From assembly GCA_964595625.1 (NCBI GenBank), contig CAZQQU010000002.1, positions 62,001 to 126,000 of the forward strand: a DNA stretch of 64,000 nt, read 5' to 3'. The stretch is from CAZQQU01 sp964595625. GTDB taxonomy: Bacteria > Bacteroidota > Bacteroidia > Flavobacteriales > Flavobacteriaceae. Made by a program: the position numbers and the translations under genes. Every line of letters starts with the position of its first letter. Position 1 is the first letter of the stretch. The notes under the pieces are model-generated. The model was not told the origin of the DNA and ran no database searches. It saw only the letters and a program-made list of their open reading frames with translations. Shown piece by piece: positions 1 to 10,680 of this stretch.

Positions 1-24
1 TTAAAGGATTCCCTTAATAAGATG

Positions 25-32
25 TACCTTTG
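25..32 (+). promoter_or_regulatory. -7 promoter element (TACCTTTG) of the aldehyde dehydrogenase gene
   Basis: Exact match to the Bacteroidota -7 consensus TAnnTTTG, 36 bases before the ATG at 68. The expected -33 TTG falls at the window edge and is not visible. Motif match only. Confidence 0.55.
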
Positions 33-67
33 CCAGAAGACAAAAATTCAAATAAAAACAGCATATT

Positions 68-1621
68 ATGTCACAGATTACCGACTCCTTTGGAACTTCA
101 GAAGTATTAGAACAATTAGGAATCAAAGCTCAGAATCCTGGTACTTCTACGGGTGAGCAGTGGTTTTCATCCGGAGAAGAAATTAGTTCCTATTCTCCAG
201 TAGATGGGAAGTTAATTGCTCGAGTTACTACCACCACTCAGGAAGATTACGAACGTGTAATTGCTACTGCTGCAACAGCCTTTAAAGAATGGCGACTTAC
301 GCCGGCACCCAAACGAGGAGAAATTGTACGGCAATTTGGTGAAGAGCTTAGGAGATTAAAAGAACCCCTGGGGAAGTTGGTTTCCTATGAAATGGGTAAA
401 TCTTATCAGGAGGGATTGGGTGAGGTCCAAGAAATGATTGATATATGTGATTTTGCTGTAGGCTTATCCCGTCAATTATACGGTGTGACCATCCACAGCG
501 AACGACCCGGTCATCGTATGTATGAGCAATATCATCCGCTGGGAATTGTAGGAATTATCTCGGCCTTTAATTTTCCTGTGGCTGTTTGGTCCTGGAATAC
601 TGCCTTGGCTTGGGTGTGTGGGGATGTATGTGTGTGGAAACCCAGTGAAAAAACACCCCTCTGTGGTTTAGCATGTCAGCTAATAGCTGCTCGAGTTTTT
701 AAAAATAACGGCTTGCCAGAAGGAATTAGCTGTTTGATCAACGGAGATTATCGGGTAGGTGAATTTTTAACTACCGATAGTCGCGTACCTTTAATTTCAG
801 CTACAGGATCCACACGTATGGGTAAGATTGTCGCTAAAACCGTTGGTGAACGTCTGGGTAAATCCTTGTTGGAACTAGGCGGTAACAATGCCATTATTGT
901 TACTCCCGATGCCGATATTAAAATGACTGTTATTGGAGCTGTCTTTGGTGCCGTTGGTACAGCCGGTCAAAGATGTACTTCTACACGCAGATTGATTGTA
1001 CACGAAACTATCTACGACCAAGTAAAAGAGGCTTTAGTAGCTGCTTATAAACAGTTGCGAATTGGTAATCCGTTGGATCAAAACAACCATGTGGGTCCGT
1101 TGATTGATAAGCAAGCGGTAGACATGTATTTGGATGCCTTAGAAAAAATCAAGCAAGAAGGAGGAAGTCTGGTGGTTGAAGGCGGTGTATTAGAAGGAGA
1201 GGGCTATGATAGTGGTTGCTATGTGAAACCGGCTATAGCCGAAGTGGAAAATCACTACGAAATTGTACAACACGAAACTTTTGCACCTATTTTATATTTA
1301 ATTAAATACCAAGGAGATGTTTACAATGCAATTGAATTACAAAATGGTGTCAAACAAGGACTTTCTTCAGCCATAATGACTAATAACCTACGAGAGGCTG
1401 AAGCCTTTTTATCGCAGGCCGGAAGCGATTGTGGAATTGCCAATGTCAATATTGGTACCTCAGGTGCTGAGATTGGTGGAGCATTTGGTGGAGAGAAAGA
1501 GACCGGAGGAGGTCGGGAAAGCGGTAGCGATGCTTGGAAAATCTATATGCGGCGTCAAACCAATACCATCAATTATACCACGGAACTTCCTTTAGCACAA
1601 GGAATCAAGTTTGATTTATAA
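68..1621 (+). CDS. Aldehyde dehydrogenase, ALDH7 (aminoadipate semialdehyde dehydrogenase) type
   Basis: A 517-residue NAD(P)-dependent aldehyde dehydrogenase of full family length. The oxyanion Asn lies in the FNFP motif (N168), the general-base Glu in LLELGG (E269) and the nucleophilic Cys in GQRCTS (C303). The N-terminal region and the pattern around GNFP/CVWKPSEKTP resemble the ALDH7 (antiquitin / piperideine-6-carboxylate dehydrogenase) branch, which oxidises alpha-aminoadipate semialdehyde in lysine breakdown; the substrate is inferred from that resemblance. Cytosolic, no signal peptide. It is a single-gene unit with its own -7 element upstream and a strong shared terminator 20 bases after its stop. 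Family is certain, substrate less so. Confidence 0.93.
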   Translation: MSQITDSFGTSEVLEQLGIKAQNPGTSTGEQWFSSGEEISSYSPVDGKLIARVTTTTQEDYERVIATAATAFKEWRLTPAPKRGEIVRQFGEELRRLKEPLGKLVSYEMGKSYQEGLGEVQEMIDICDFAVGLSRQLYGVTIHSERPGHRMYEQYHPLGIVGIISAFNFPVAVWSWNTALAWVCGDVCVWKPSEKTPLCGLACQLIAARVFKNNGLPEGISCLINGDYRVGEFLTTDSRVPLISATGSTRMGKIVAKTVGERLGKSLLELGGNNAIIVTPDADIKMTVIGAVFGAVGTAGQRCTSTRRLIVHETIYDQVKEALVAAYKQLRIGNPLDQNNHVGPLIDKQAVDMYLDALEKIKQEGGSLVVEGGVLEGEGYDSGCYVKPAIAEVENHYEIVQHETFAPILYLIKYQGDVYNAIELQNGVKQGLSSAIMTNNLREAEAFLSQAGSDCGIANVNIGTSGAEIGGAFGGEKETGGGRESGSDAWKIYMRRQTNTINYTTELPLAQGIKFDL

Positions 1622-1642
1622 AAAACGCGCATTTACCTTATA

Positions 1643-1677
1643 AAAAAAACCGCTGTAAAATAAACAGCGGTTTTTTT
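1643..1677. terminator. Bidirectional intrinsic terminator
   Basis: Inverted repeat AACCGCTGT / ACAGCGGTT with a 7-base loop, flanked by an A-run on the left and a T-run on the right. It can therefore end both the aldehyde dehydrogenase mRNA (+) and the convergent lipoprotein mRNA (-). Confidence 0.85.
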
Positions 1678-1692
1678 ATGAATGAAATATTA

Positions 1693-2514
1693 TTATTGAT
1701 ACGTCACGATAAATTCGCCGGCGGTAATTTCATAGGGAGCGTTTTCGTCTCCACAAACAAATGAAAAAGTACCTGAAATTTGTTTTGTATCGGTATAATG
1801 CGCAGATACTGTCAGTGAGCCTGATTGGGTTTCGAACGTGGTTTCGCCTTCCGTATACGTAGCTCGGTAGGAAGCATTATCAATGGTGTAATTACCTACA
1901 CTAATTAAATTTGGAAATGATAAGCTAATAGTGTTGTTGTCTACCATACCCGAAATAAGAATTTGATCGCCATTGTCTATGGCGGTAATTACCGAAGGAA
2001 CAAAATTTTCACCGTTTACTTTAGCGGTAAACAGAAAGTTTTGAGGCTCGGGTTCATCTTCAGTGCTCCCCGAGATAATAGGTACTTGATAAAAGAATCC
2101 TTGACTAACTACCAAGGTGTCCAGTCCAAAACGGTATCCCGTAAAATTAAAATTACCTGAAATTCCAGTGGCATCTGATTGGGTAATTTTTACTTCTCCA
2201 TGTCCAAAAGGCTTGGTAGTATAGACCGAGCCAATACTCGTTTGAAAACTAGCGCGATTGAAACCATCGCCAATAATGGCATACGAACCTTCTACAGAAT
2301 TACTCAAATGAATGGAAATCATTTCAAGATCGGTGATTCCTTGTAATACCAGAGAACCATCGCCTTTGATCTCGGCTCGAGCATCATTAGAACGATATAA
2401 TTTTGAATCTACCTCGGCTTGAAAAGCAGGGGAGTTGTCTTCTATGCTATCACAGCTGACAGCGCTACCCAAGATGACAAACAAAGATAGAAGAAGTAAA
2501 ATGTTATTTTTCAT
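1693..2514 (-). CDS. Lipoprotein with two DUF6252-like repeats
   Basis: A 273-residue predicted lipoprotein. It has a short hydrophobic leader ending in a lipobox (SAVSC, Cys about residue 21). The mature part holds two similar beta-rich units of about 110 residues: FQAEVDSKLY...GNFNFTGYR and FTAKVNGENF...SGTFSFVCGD. Each starts with an F-x-A-x-V segment and ends with an SGxFxF strand. This pattern resembles the DUF6252 family of small Bacteroidota lipoproteins, but the family call is from memory of the pattern. Function is unknown; a cell-envelope location is inferred. Monocistronic, convergent with the aldehyde dehydrogenase gene. Confidence 0.75.
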   Translation of the reverse strand: MKNNILLLLSLFVILGSAVSCDSIEDNSPAFQAEVDSKLYRSNDARAEIKGDGSLVLQGITDLEMISIHLSNSVEGSYAIIGDGFNRASFQTSIGSVYTTKPFGHGEVKITQSDATGISGNFNFTGYRFGLDTLVVSQGFFYQVPIISGSTEDEPEPQNFLFTAKVNGENFVPSVITAIDNGDQILISGMVDNNTISLSFPNLISVGNYTIDNASYRATYTEGETTFETQSGSLTVSAHYTDTKQISGTFSFVCGDENAPYEITAGEFIVTYQ

Positions 2515-2578
2515 ATAAAAAAATTCCTTGATGAAACTAAATAACGAAAAGATTTTCTTTTACGTATATTAAAGATTA

Positions 2579-2607
2579 CAAACCTAAGGAAAAAATTAAA
2601 TTATCAA
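2579..2607 (-). promoter_or_regulatory. Promoter of the DUF6252-like lipoprotein gene (TTG-N18... TAGGTTTG)
   Basis: On the minus strand there is an exact TAnnTTTG match (TAGGTTTG, 2579-2586) with a TTTTG -33-like element 18 bases upstream (2605-2607 core). It sits about 65 bases before the ATG at 2514. Confidence 0.55.
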
Positions 2608-2658
2608 AACCCCAATGAATTTATTTAATTAAAAAATTCTAAATTAGATTTTTAGTGA

Positions 2659-2666
2659 TATATTTG
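2659..2666 (+). promoter_or_regulatory. -7 element (TATATTTG) of the rpsP operon
   Basis: Exact TAnnTTTG match 50 bases upstream of the rpsP ATG. No good -33 TTG is seen, as is common in ribosomal-protein promoters of this phylum. The leader of about 45 bases could carry regulation. Confidence 0.6.
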
Positions 2667-2715
2667 CACCCTCAAATTATAAACCGAGGTCGGGTACCTC
2701 AAAAAATAATGTTAT

Positions 2716-3309
2716 ATGCCTGTAAAAATTAGATTACAAAGACACGGAAAAAAAGGGAAACCTTTTTATTGGATTGTAGCCGCTGATTCGCGTGCGCCAC
2801 GAGATGGTAAATTTCTTGAAAAATTAGGAATCTACAACCCCAATACTAATCCGGCTACTATCGATTTGAATATTGATAAATCGGTAGAGTGGCTTCAAAA
2901 TGGAGCTCAACCTACACATACAGCTCGAGCTATACTTTCGTATAAAGGAGTGATGATGAAAAAACATCTCTTAGGAGGTGTTGCTAAAGGAGCACTGACA
3001 CCTGAGCAAGTAGAAGAAAAATTCAATGCTTGGTTAGAATCCAAAGCTAGTGCCGTGGAGGCTAAAAAAGACAAATTGTCTCAAGACAAAGCCAAAGCTA
3101 GAGAAGCGGCCTTAGCGGCTGAAAAAGAAGTCAATGAAAAACGTGCTGCCAAAGCCGTTGCTGCTACTGAAGAAGAAACAGCCACCGAAGAAGTTGTTGA
3201 AGAAACTACAACTGAGGAAGTAGCTCAAGAAACTCCTGCTGCTGAAGAAACAGCACCTGTGGAAACACCAGAGGCAGAAGGAGAAGAAAACAAAGAAGGC
3301 GAAGCCTAA
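2716..3309 (+). CDS. rpsP: 30S ribosomal protein S16 with long acidic C-terminal extension
   Basis: Residues 1-80 are classical S16 (MPVKIRLQRHGKKGKPFYWIV start, RDGKFLEKLGIYNP). S16 binds 16S rRNA early in 30S assembly. The family's usual length is about 80-90 residues, but this one has 197. The extra half is a Lys/Ala/Glu-rich, probably helical or disordered stretch (about 105-150) followed by a Glu/Thr/Ala/Val-rich acidic tail to the end. Extended S16 is common in Bacteroidota. First gene of an operon with rimM (12-base gap) and trmN6. Confidence 0.97.
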   Translation: MPVKIRLQRHGKKGKPFYWIVAADSRAPRDGKFLEKLGIYNPNTNPATIDLNIDKSVEWLQNGAQPTHTARAILSYKGVMMKKHLLGGVAKGALTPEQVEEKFNAWLESKASAVEAKKDKLSQDKAKAREAALAAEKEVNEKRAAKAVAATEEETATEEVVEETTTEEVAQETPAAEETAPVETPEAEGEENKEGEA

Positions 3310-3321
3310 TTTTTATCGGTA

Positions 3322-3846
3322 ATGCAGAAAGAAGATTGCTTCTATCTGGGCAAAATCGTTAAAAAATATAGTTTTAAAGGGGAAGTATTGATTAAACTTG
3401 ATACGGATGACCCCGAAATTTATACGCAAATGGAATCTGTGTTTGTCGATTTTTCAGACACACTGATTCCATTTTTTATTGAAAGTAGTAGCTTGCACAA
3501 ATCTTCACTTCTCCGGGTGCAATTTGAAGATGTAGATTCCGAGGCCAAAGCAGATGAAATCGTTGGTTTGGATCTTTATTTACCCTTATCCCTTTTACCT
3601 AAACTCGACGACGATCAGTTTTATTACCACGAGATCATCGGGTTTGTAGCTGAAGACCTTCAATTTGGTGTCATTGGCACTATTACCGGGGTCAACGACA
3701 GTACTGCACAAGCCTTGTTTGAAATTGAAAACCAGGGTAAGACCATACTCATTCCAGTGAATGATGATTTTATTCGAAAAATTGATAAAGCCCAACAAAA
3801 AATTATCTTTCAAACTCCTGAAGGTTTAATCGATTTGTATCTGTAA
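3322..3846 (+). CDS. rimM: 16S rRNA processing protein RimM
   Basis: A 174-residue RimM with the N-terminal beta-barrel starting FYLGKIVKKYSFKGEVLIKL and a C-terminal PRC-barrel (FYYHEIIGFVAEDL onward). RimM binds S19 and the 30S head and helps mature 16S rRNA. It lies 12 bases after rpsP, the widely conserved rpsP-rimM order. Here trmD and rplS, which often follow, are absent from the operon. Confidence 0.95.
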   Translation: MQKEDCFYLGKIVKKYSFKGEVLIKLDTDDPEIYTQMESVFVDFSDTLIPFFIESSSLHKSSLLRVQFEDVDSEAKADEIVGLDLYLPLSLLPKLDDDQFYYHEIIGFVAEDLQFGVIGTITGVNDSTAQALFEIENQGKTILIPVNDDFIRKIDKAQQKIIFQTPEGLIDLYL

Positions 3847-3866
3847 GTATCGCTGGTAAAAACTTC

Positions 3867-4580
3867 ATGAAATTTTCATTTAAACAGTTTGCTATTCACC
3901 AAGACCAGACCGCTATGAAAGTCGGTACCGATGGGGTATTATTGGGAGCTTGGGCGTCTCTACATCACCAACCTCAAAGTATTTTGGATATAGGCGCCGG
4001 AACGGGAGTAATTGCTTTGATGTTAGCTCAACGCTCTGATGCCCTGGCTATCGATGCTGTAGAAATAGAAGAAAACGCTTATCTGCAATGTGTAGATAAT
4101 TTTGAAAATTCTCCATGGAGTGATCGGTTGTTTTGCTACCATGCTTCCTTACAAGAATTAGCTCAAGATCCCGATCGAGATCACTATGATTTGATAGTGT
4201 GTAACCCTCCTTTTTTTCCACCTTCTGCTTCTGAAATGATAGATAAAAGCAGAAATATTGCTCGGCATTACAATCAATTGCCCTTTGAAGAGTTGCTGTA
4301 TAGCGTCTCGCAATTACATACTAAAAATGGACATTTTGCTTTTATTATTCCTTTTAGTGAAGAGCAAAGAGTGTGTCAATTAGCTGAGCAAGTGGGCCTT
4401 TTTCCATGGAAAATAACTCGCGTACAGGGCACACCTGATTCCTCTATCAAGAGGAGTCTGATACAATGCAGTACCCAGCCACAAGGTGTAAATATCGATG
4501 CATTAGTTATTGAAGTTAGTCGGCATCAATATACAGCTGAATACATCCAATTGGTTCAAGATTTTTACCTTCATTTATAA
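3867..4580 (+). CDS. trmN6: tRNA1(Val) (adenine37-N6)-methyltransferase
   Basis: A 237-residue class I SAM methyltransferase of the TrmN6/YfiC type. The SAM loop is ILDIGAGTGVIALMLAQR (about residues 40-57) and the N6-adenine catalytic motif is CNPPFFPP (about 110). The start KFSFKQFAIHQDQTAMKVGTDG is typical of the family, which methylates A37 of tRNA-Val. It is third in the rpsP operon, 20 bases after rimM, so all three products act on the translation machinery. The 3' end is 3 bases from the convergent holB stop, with no terminator between. Confidence 0.92.
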   Translation: MKFSFKQFAIHQDQTAMKVGTDGVLLGAWASLHHQPQSILDIGAGTGVIALMLAQRSDALAIDAVEIEENAYLQCVDNFENSPWSDRLFCYHASLQELAQDPDRDHYDLIVCNPPFFPPSASEMIDKSRNIARHYNQLPFEELLYSVSQLHTKNGHFAFIIPFSEEQRVCQLAEQVGLFPWKITRVQGTPDSSIKRSLIQCSTQPQGVNIDALVIEVSRHQYTAEYIQLVQDFYLHL

Positions 4581-4583
4581 CTG

Positions 4584-5720
4584 TTAGGCCGGTTGCATAG
4601 GCTGGTGTAACAATCGGGTAAGTTTGAAGGAAAGATCCGAAAAAATCACTTTGGGATTGCCGTTGCGTTCTATGTGATAGCTGGCTTCTTCTAAAACCTC
4701 AATAATCGGGATGATGTTATTTCCGTGAACAAATGGGGCAAATTTTTTAAGATCAAAACCGGGTAATTTGGTTTTTAAATATACCAAACTTGATGCCTCG
4801 TAGTTGAGTAATAATGCCTGACGGAAAAATTCTATACAATATTCTAAAAAGTATTTTTGTACTTCTCGACTCGAAGTAGCGATTTGTTCACTCCATACCA
4901 ATAAATCATGAATTACTGCTGGATTGCCTTTGGCTTTAAACGCAGTGCGTATCCATTGTATGGTCCATGCTTCAAAAGGGTGATTTTGATTTAGGTTCTG
5001 AAAATGTTCCAATGCCGTATTATAATTTCCATTGGCTTGGCGGGCACAATCGCGAGCCACTTCATAATTACAATCCAGTCGTTGTACGAGAGCTTGTGCG
5101 ATTTGCTCTTCCGAAAGTAAAGGGATTTCTAATAGTTGACATCGAGAAATTATGGTGTCTAATAGCATGGACTGATCTTCGCACAAAAGTAAAAACACTG
5201 TTTTGTGAGGTGGTTCCTCTAGTATTTTTAGGATTTTGTTAGCGGCTTCAGTATTCATTTTTTCAGCATACCAAATTATCATCACTTTGTACCCTCCTTG
5301 GTAGGCTTTTAAGGAGAGTTTTTTAATGATTTCGTGCGATTCAGCGACTCCAATCTGCCCTTGCTTGTTTTCAATTCCCAGAGTTTGTAACCATTGAAAA
5401 AGATTTCCGTAAGGATTGTTTATTACATATTCACGCCACTCTTCCATAAAAAGTGAAGAAACGGGGTTGGATTTGATTTTTTCGGTAGTGGCTACGGGAA
5501 ACACAACGTGTAAATCTGGATGGGCTAGGTTGCTCATCATGGTAGCACAAGTTTGTGGGTTTTCGGAGTGTTGACACAATATCGCTTGGGCGTAAGCAAG
5601 TGCGATGGGTAACAGACCTTGACCCACAAACAATTGAGCATGTGGTATCCGTCCTTGTTGCGTACTGCTAATCAAGTGGGATTTTATCGTATCTAGGCCA
5701 ATAACATCTGAAAAAAGCAT
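4584..5720 (-). CDS. holB: DNA polymerase III subunit delta' (clamp-loader)
   Basis: A 378-residue AAA+ clamp-loader protein. The N-terminus (MLFSDVIGLDTIKSHL...GRIPHAQLFVGQG) is the delta'/gamma signature. The Walker A site is degenerate (no GKT), as expected for delta', which does not hydrolyse ATP. Conserved downstream motifs are EAANKILKILEEPP and ISRCQLLEI (sensor I, SRC). It loads the beta clamp at replication forks. Only 6 bases separate it from the upstream dipeptidase gene, so the two are probably co-transcribed. Confidence 0.9.
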   Translation of the reverse strand: MLFSDVIGLDTIKSHLISSTQQGRIPHAQLFVGQGLLPIALAYAQAILCQHSENPQTCATMMSNLAHPDLHVVFPVATTEKIKSNPVSSLFMEEWREYVINNPYGNLFQWLQTLGIENKQGQIGVAESHEIIKKLSLKAYQGGYKVMIIWYAEKMNTEAANKILKILEEPPHKTVFLLLCEDQSMLLDTIISRCQLLEIPLLSEEQIAQALVQRLDCNYEVARDCARQANGNYNTALEHFQNLNQNHPFEAWTIQWIRTAFKAKGNPAVIHDLLVWSEQIATSSREVQKYFLEYCIEFFRQALLLNYEASSLVYLKTKLPGFDLKKFAPFVHGNNIIPIIEVLEEASYHIERNGNPKVIFSDLSFKLTRLLHQPMQPA

Positions 5721-5726
5721 CGCAGG

Positions 5727-7115
5727 TTATTTACTCATGGCTGTGAAATTGTGAAAAAAGTAAGGAATGGTTTCAATCCCTTTCAAATAATTCCAGATTC
5801 CGAAATGTTCGTTGGGTGAGTGAATGGCATCACTATCTAAACCAAAGCCCATCAAGATAGTTTTACTTTTTAGTTCTTTTTCAAAAAGTGCTACTATAGG
5901 AATACTACCTCCGCTACGCTGGGGTATGGGAGTTTTTCCAAAAGTAGCCTGGTAGGCTTTTTCAGCAGCTCTATAGCCCAAACTGTCTATAGGAGTTACA
6001 TAGGCGGCCCCTCCGTGGTGGGGGGTGACTTTCACTTTAACTCCGACTGGAGCGATGGCTTCAAAATGGGACGTAAACAATTGGGTAATTTTATTCCAAT
6101 CTTGGTCGGGTACCAAGCGCATACTTATTTTGGCGAAAGCCTTACTAGGTATTACAGTTTTGGCACCTTCTCCGATATATCCTCCCCAAATACCATTCAC
6201 ATCCAAAGTTGGCCGAATCGAATTTCTTTCGTTGGTGGTATAACCGTTTTCACCATATACATCCTCAATGTCCAAAGCTTTTTTATAGGTTTCTAAATCA
6301 AAGGGGGCCTCGGCCATTTTAGTTCTTTCGGCGGGGGAGAGTTCTTGAACTTTGTCGTAAAATCCAGGTATGGTTATGTGGTTGTTTTCGTCATGGAGTG
6401 ACGCAATCATTTTGGCCAATATATTTATGGGATTGGCTACGGCGCCCCCGTACAATCCGGAGTGTAAATCTCGATTGGGTCCGGTAACTTCAACTTCTAC
6501 ATAGCTAAGACCCCGTAATCCCGTGGTGATAGAAGGTACATCGGGAGCAATCATGCCTGTATCGCTTATCAAAATAACATCATTGGCTAGCTTTTCTTGA
6601 TTGCGTTCCACAAACCAGCCCAAGTTAGCGCTACCCACTTCCTCTTCACCTTCGATCATAAATTTAACATTACAAGGCAGTTGATTTTGACTAACCATAT
6701 ATTCCAAGGCTTTGACGTGCATATAGAATTGTCCTTTATCATCGCAGGCACCTCGAGCGAAGATAGCCCCTTCGGGGTGAATTTCCGTTTTTTTGATGAT
6801 GGGCTCAAACGGGGGATTGTGCCACAGGTCAATGGGATCGGGAGGCTGCACATCATAATGACCGTACACCAGTACTGTAGGAAGGTTTTTGTCAATTATT
6901 TTTTCACCATATACAATGGGATAGCCCGGAGTTTCACAAATTTCGACTGTATCACAGCCGGCTTTTTCCAAACTGGATTTTACAGCCTCGGCACAGCTAA
7001 ACATTTCATTTTTAAAACTAGAATCGGCACTGATAGAAGGTATTTTTAATAGGTCGATGAGTTCGTCTAGAAAGCGTTGTTTGTGGGTGTCAATATAACT
7101 TTTTAAATTTTCCAT
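5727..7115 (-). CDS. M20 family dipeptidase
   Basis: A 462-residue zinc peptidase of the M20/M25/M40 family with no signal peptide. Metal and catalytic motifs are in order: YGHYDVQPPDP (His and Asp), ARGACDDKGQ (bridging Asp), EGEEEVGS (catalytic Glu and ligand Glu), SDTGM (Asp), and HSPNEHFG near the C-terminus (His). The dimerisation domain lies about residues 195-350. The length and the VQPP variant match the carnosinase-like CNDP dipeptidases, so it probably splits cytosolic dipeptides. It leads a two-gene unit with holB. Confidence 0.92.
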   Translation of the reverse strand: MENLKSYIDTHKQRFLDELIDLLKIPSISADSSFKNEMFSCAEAVKSSLEKAGCDTVEICETPGYPIVYGEKIIDKNLPTVLVYGHYDVQPPDPIDLWHNPPFEPIIKKTEIHPEGAIFARGACDDKGQFYMHVKALEYMVSQNQLPCNVKFMIEGEEEVGSANLGWFVERNQEKLANDVILISDTGMIAPDVPSITTGLRGLSYVEVEVTGPNRDLHSGLYGGAVANPINILAKMIASLHDENNHITIPGFYDKVQELSPAERTKMAEAPFDLETYKKALDIEDVYGENGYTTNERNSIRPTLDVNGIWGGYIGEGAKTVIPSKAFAKISMRLVPDQDWNKITQLFTSHFEAIAPVGVKVKVTPHHGGAAYVTPIDSLGYRAAEKAYQATFGKTPIPQRSGGSIPIVALFEKELKSKTILMGFGLDSDAIHSPNEHFGIWNYLKGIETIPYFFHNFTAMSK

Positions 7116-7197
7116 AGTTGAATTTTCATATTTGGGTAAAACTACAAAAAAGCTTTCTTTTTCTAAAGAAAGTTATTTTTTTATTACAACATTTATC

Positions 7198-7205
7198 TAT
7201 ATTTG
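7198..7205 (+). promoter_or_regulatory. -7 element (TATATTTG) of tRNA-Leu
   Basis: Exact TAnnTTTG match ending 16 bases before the 5' end of the mature tRNA-Leu. Confidence 0.6.
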
Positions 7206-7221
7206 CACTCCTAAATGTATT

Positions 7222-7303
7222 GCGGGTGTGGTGGAATTGGTAGACACGCCAGACTTAGGATCTGGTGCCGCAAGGTGTGGGGGTTCGAGTCCCTTCACCC
7301 GCA
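7222..7303 (+). tRNA. tRNA-Leu (anticodon TAG)
   Basis: Full cloverleaf: acceptor stem GCGGGTG / CACCCGC, discriminator A at 7303, anticodon stem CCAGA / TCTGG with loop CTTAGGA (anticodon TAG at 7256-7258), a class II variable arm (TGCCGCAAGGTGT), and T-arm GGGTTCGAGTCCC. The 3' CCA is not encoded. Confidence 0.96.
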
Positions 7304-7310
7304 CTCAATA

Positions 7311-7335
7311 AGCCTCTTTTCGAGAGGCTTTTTTT
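7311..7335 (+). terminator. Intrinsic terminator of tRNA-Leu
   Basis: Stem AGCCTCT / AGAGGCT with a 5-base loop followed by a run of seven T, starting 8 bases after the tRNA. Confidence 0.88.
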
Positions 7336-7340
7336 ATATA

Positions 7341-7366
7341 AAAAAACCACCCCTGAGGGTGGTTTT
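7341..7366 (-). terminator. Intrinsic terminator of katG
   Basis: Perfect stem AACCACCC / GGGTGGTT with loop CTGA. Read on the minus strand it is followed by a six-T run and lies 19 bases past the katG stop. It also carries Ts on the plus side and may back up the tRNA terminator. Confidence 0.82.
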
Positions 7367-7384
7367 CTATACAAGACAAAGGGT

Positions 7385-9595
<2,211 letters not shown>

Positions 9596-9744
9596 AATTG
9601 TATAGAATTTTATTTGTTTAATTGGGTCGGCAAATTACAATATAAGGGAGTCCCGGCAAAAATTAAATATAGCTTTTCTAGATTATAATTCTATATTTCA
9701 ATAAGATTTATCTATAAAAAAATCTAGCTCAAATTGCCCTCGAT

Positions 9745-10659
9745 TTATGATTTGATCACTTGGGTCAAAGGAAGAATAGTGGTATATCCCCTTTCGGGAA
9801 AATAAGACAGAGCCTGATTTCGAGTTGCCAAAATAAAATCACCTCCCCAAGCACCTAGACTTTTAATCTTTCCGGGATAGTCCGGAAATAAACGAGCTTG
9901 TACGGGAGTTAATTGAAGGAGTTCCCCTAGCGTGTGTTCATGGGTATGGAGAAGGGTTTCAAAATCGTCTAATTGAGAACAATTCACGATATCACGGGTG
10001 AGTTGGGAAAAAAACTCTACTTGGGAACTATTGAGTTTGGTATGGGCACGGAAATTTTGGATGGCTTGATGGGTGTTTTGTTTTTGATTGAGATAAACAA
10101 AATACAATTGGTCGGCAAACGGCCATGCGAGTTGTACTGGATCGATTATAGGTAAGCCGTCCTGGGTTGCATAAAGAATGGGGGTGTTTGCTTGAGCACA
10201 AGCGATGTCGTAACCGCTTCCTCCCCAAATTTCTTTTTGCAATTCGAAAGCATCTACTTCCGCCCATTGTGCTAGATTGTTAAGAAAAGTAGAGGAGGTA
10301 CCGAGTCCCCAATGACGGTTAAAATTCAAATAAGTTTGTACTTCCGCACCGTTTTGGGATAGAAATGAAGGATTTATTTTACGGATTTGCCTAAAAATTA
10401 ATGCAAGGGTATGGGACAGCTCGGCATCACTGCTGTGCAGTAGTTGGAATGTAGTATGAGTGTCAAAGGTTGCCTCAAACCAGCATTCTTTGTGAAAGTC
10501 CCAACTCTTCCACATCAATAGGGGTTCGGGAAGCGGCTTTACTTCCATGCTTTGGCCGTAGACCAACGGCAAAGCCAAGGCTAAACTTCCGTTGAGTATT
10601 ACGTATTCTCCGGAAATAAGAAGTTTGGCGTTGCTATAATAGGACTGGACTTTCAACAA
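9745..10659 (-). CDS. GYDIA-type GHMP kinase
   Basis: A 304-residue GHMP-fold small-molecule kinase. The N-terminal motif is SYYSNAKLLISGEYVILNGS, the phosphate-binding loop is GLGTSSTFLNNLA (about 117-129, GTSS in place of the usual SSS), and the GSGYDIACA motif gives the flavobacterial GYDIA subgroup its name. It is related to mevalonate and phosphomevalonate kinases. The substrate is not known to me; a role in the mevalonate pathway is inferred only. It begins 21 bases after glyS ends and is probably co-transcribed with it. Confidence 0.85.
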   Translation of the reverse strand: MLKVQSYYSNAKLLISGEYVILNGSLALALPLVYGQSMEVKPLPEPLLMWKSWDFHKECWFEATFDTHTTFQLLHSSDAELSHTLALIFRQIRKINPSFLSQNGAEVQTYLNFNRHWGLGTSSTFLNNLAQWAEVDAFELQKEIWGGSGYDIACAQANTPILYATQDGLPIIDPVQLAWPFADQLYFVYLNQKQNTHQAIQNFRAHTKLNSSQVEFFSQLTRDIVNCSQLDDFETLLHTHEHTLGELLQLTPVQARLFPDYPGKIKSLGAWGGDFILATRNQALSYFPERGYTTILPLTQVIKS

Positions 10660-10680
10660 GGTGTCACAAGTTAATCGGGG

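Noticed and set aside
3040..3309. GAAGAA/GCT-rich repeat-like DNA
   Set aside because: It is coding sequence of the acidic S16 tail, not a repeat array or origin iterons.
6597..7049. 150-codon frame on the plus strand
   Set aside because: It is antisense to the M20 dipeptidase, whose catalytic motifs are intact on the other strand; no domain is seen in the antisense product.
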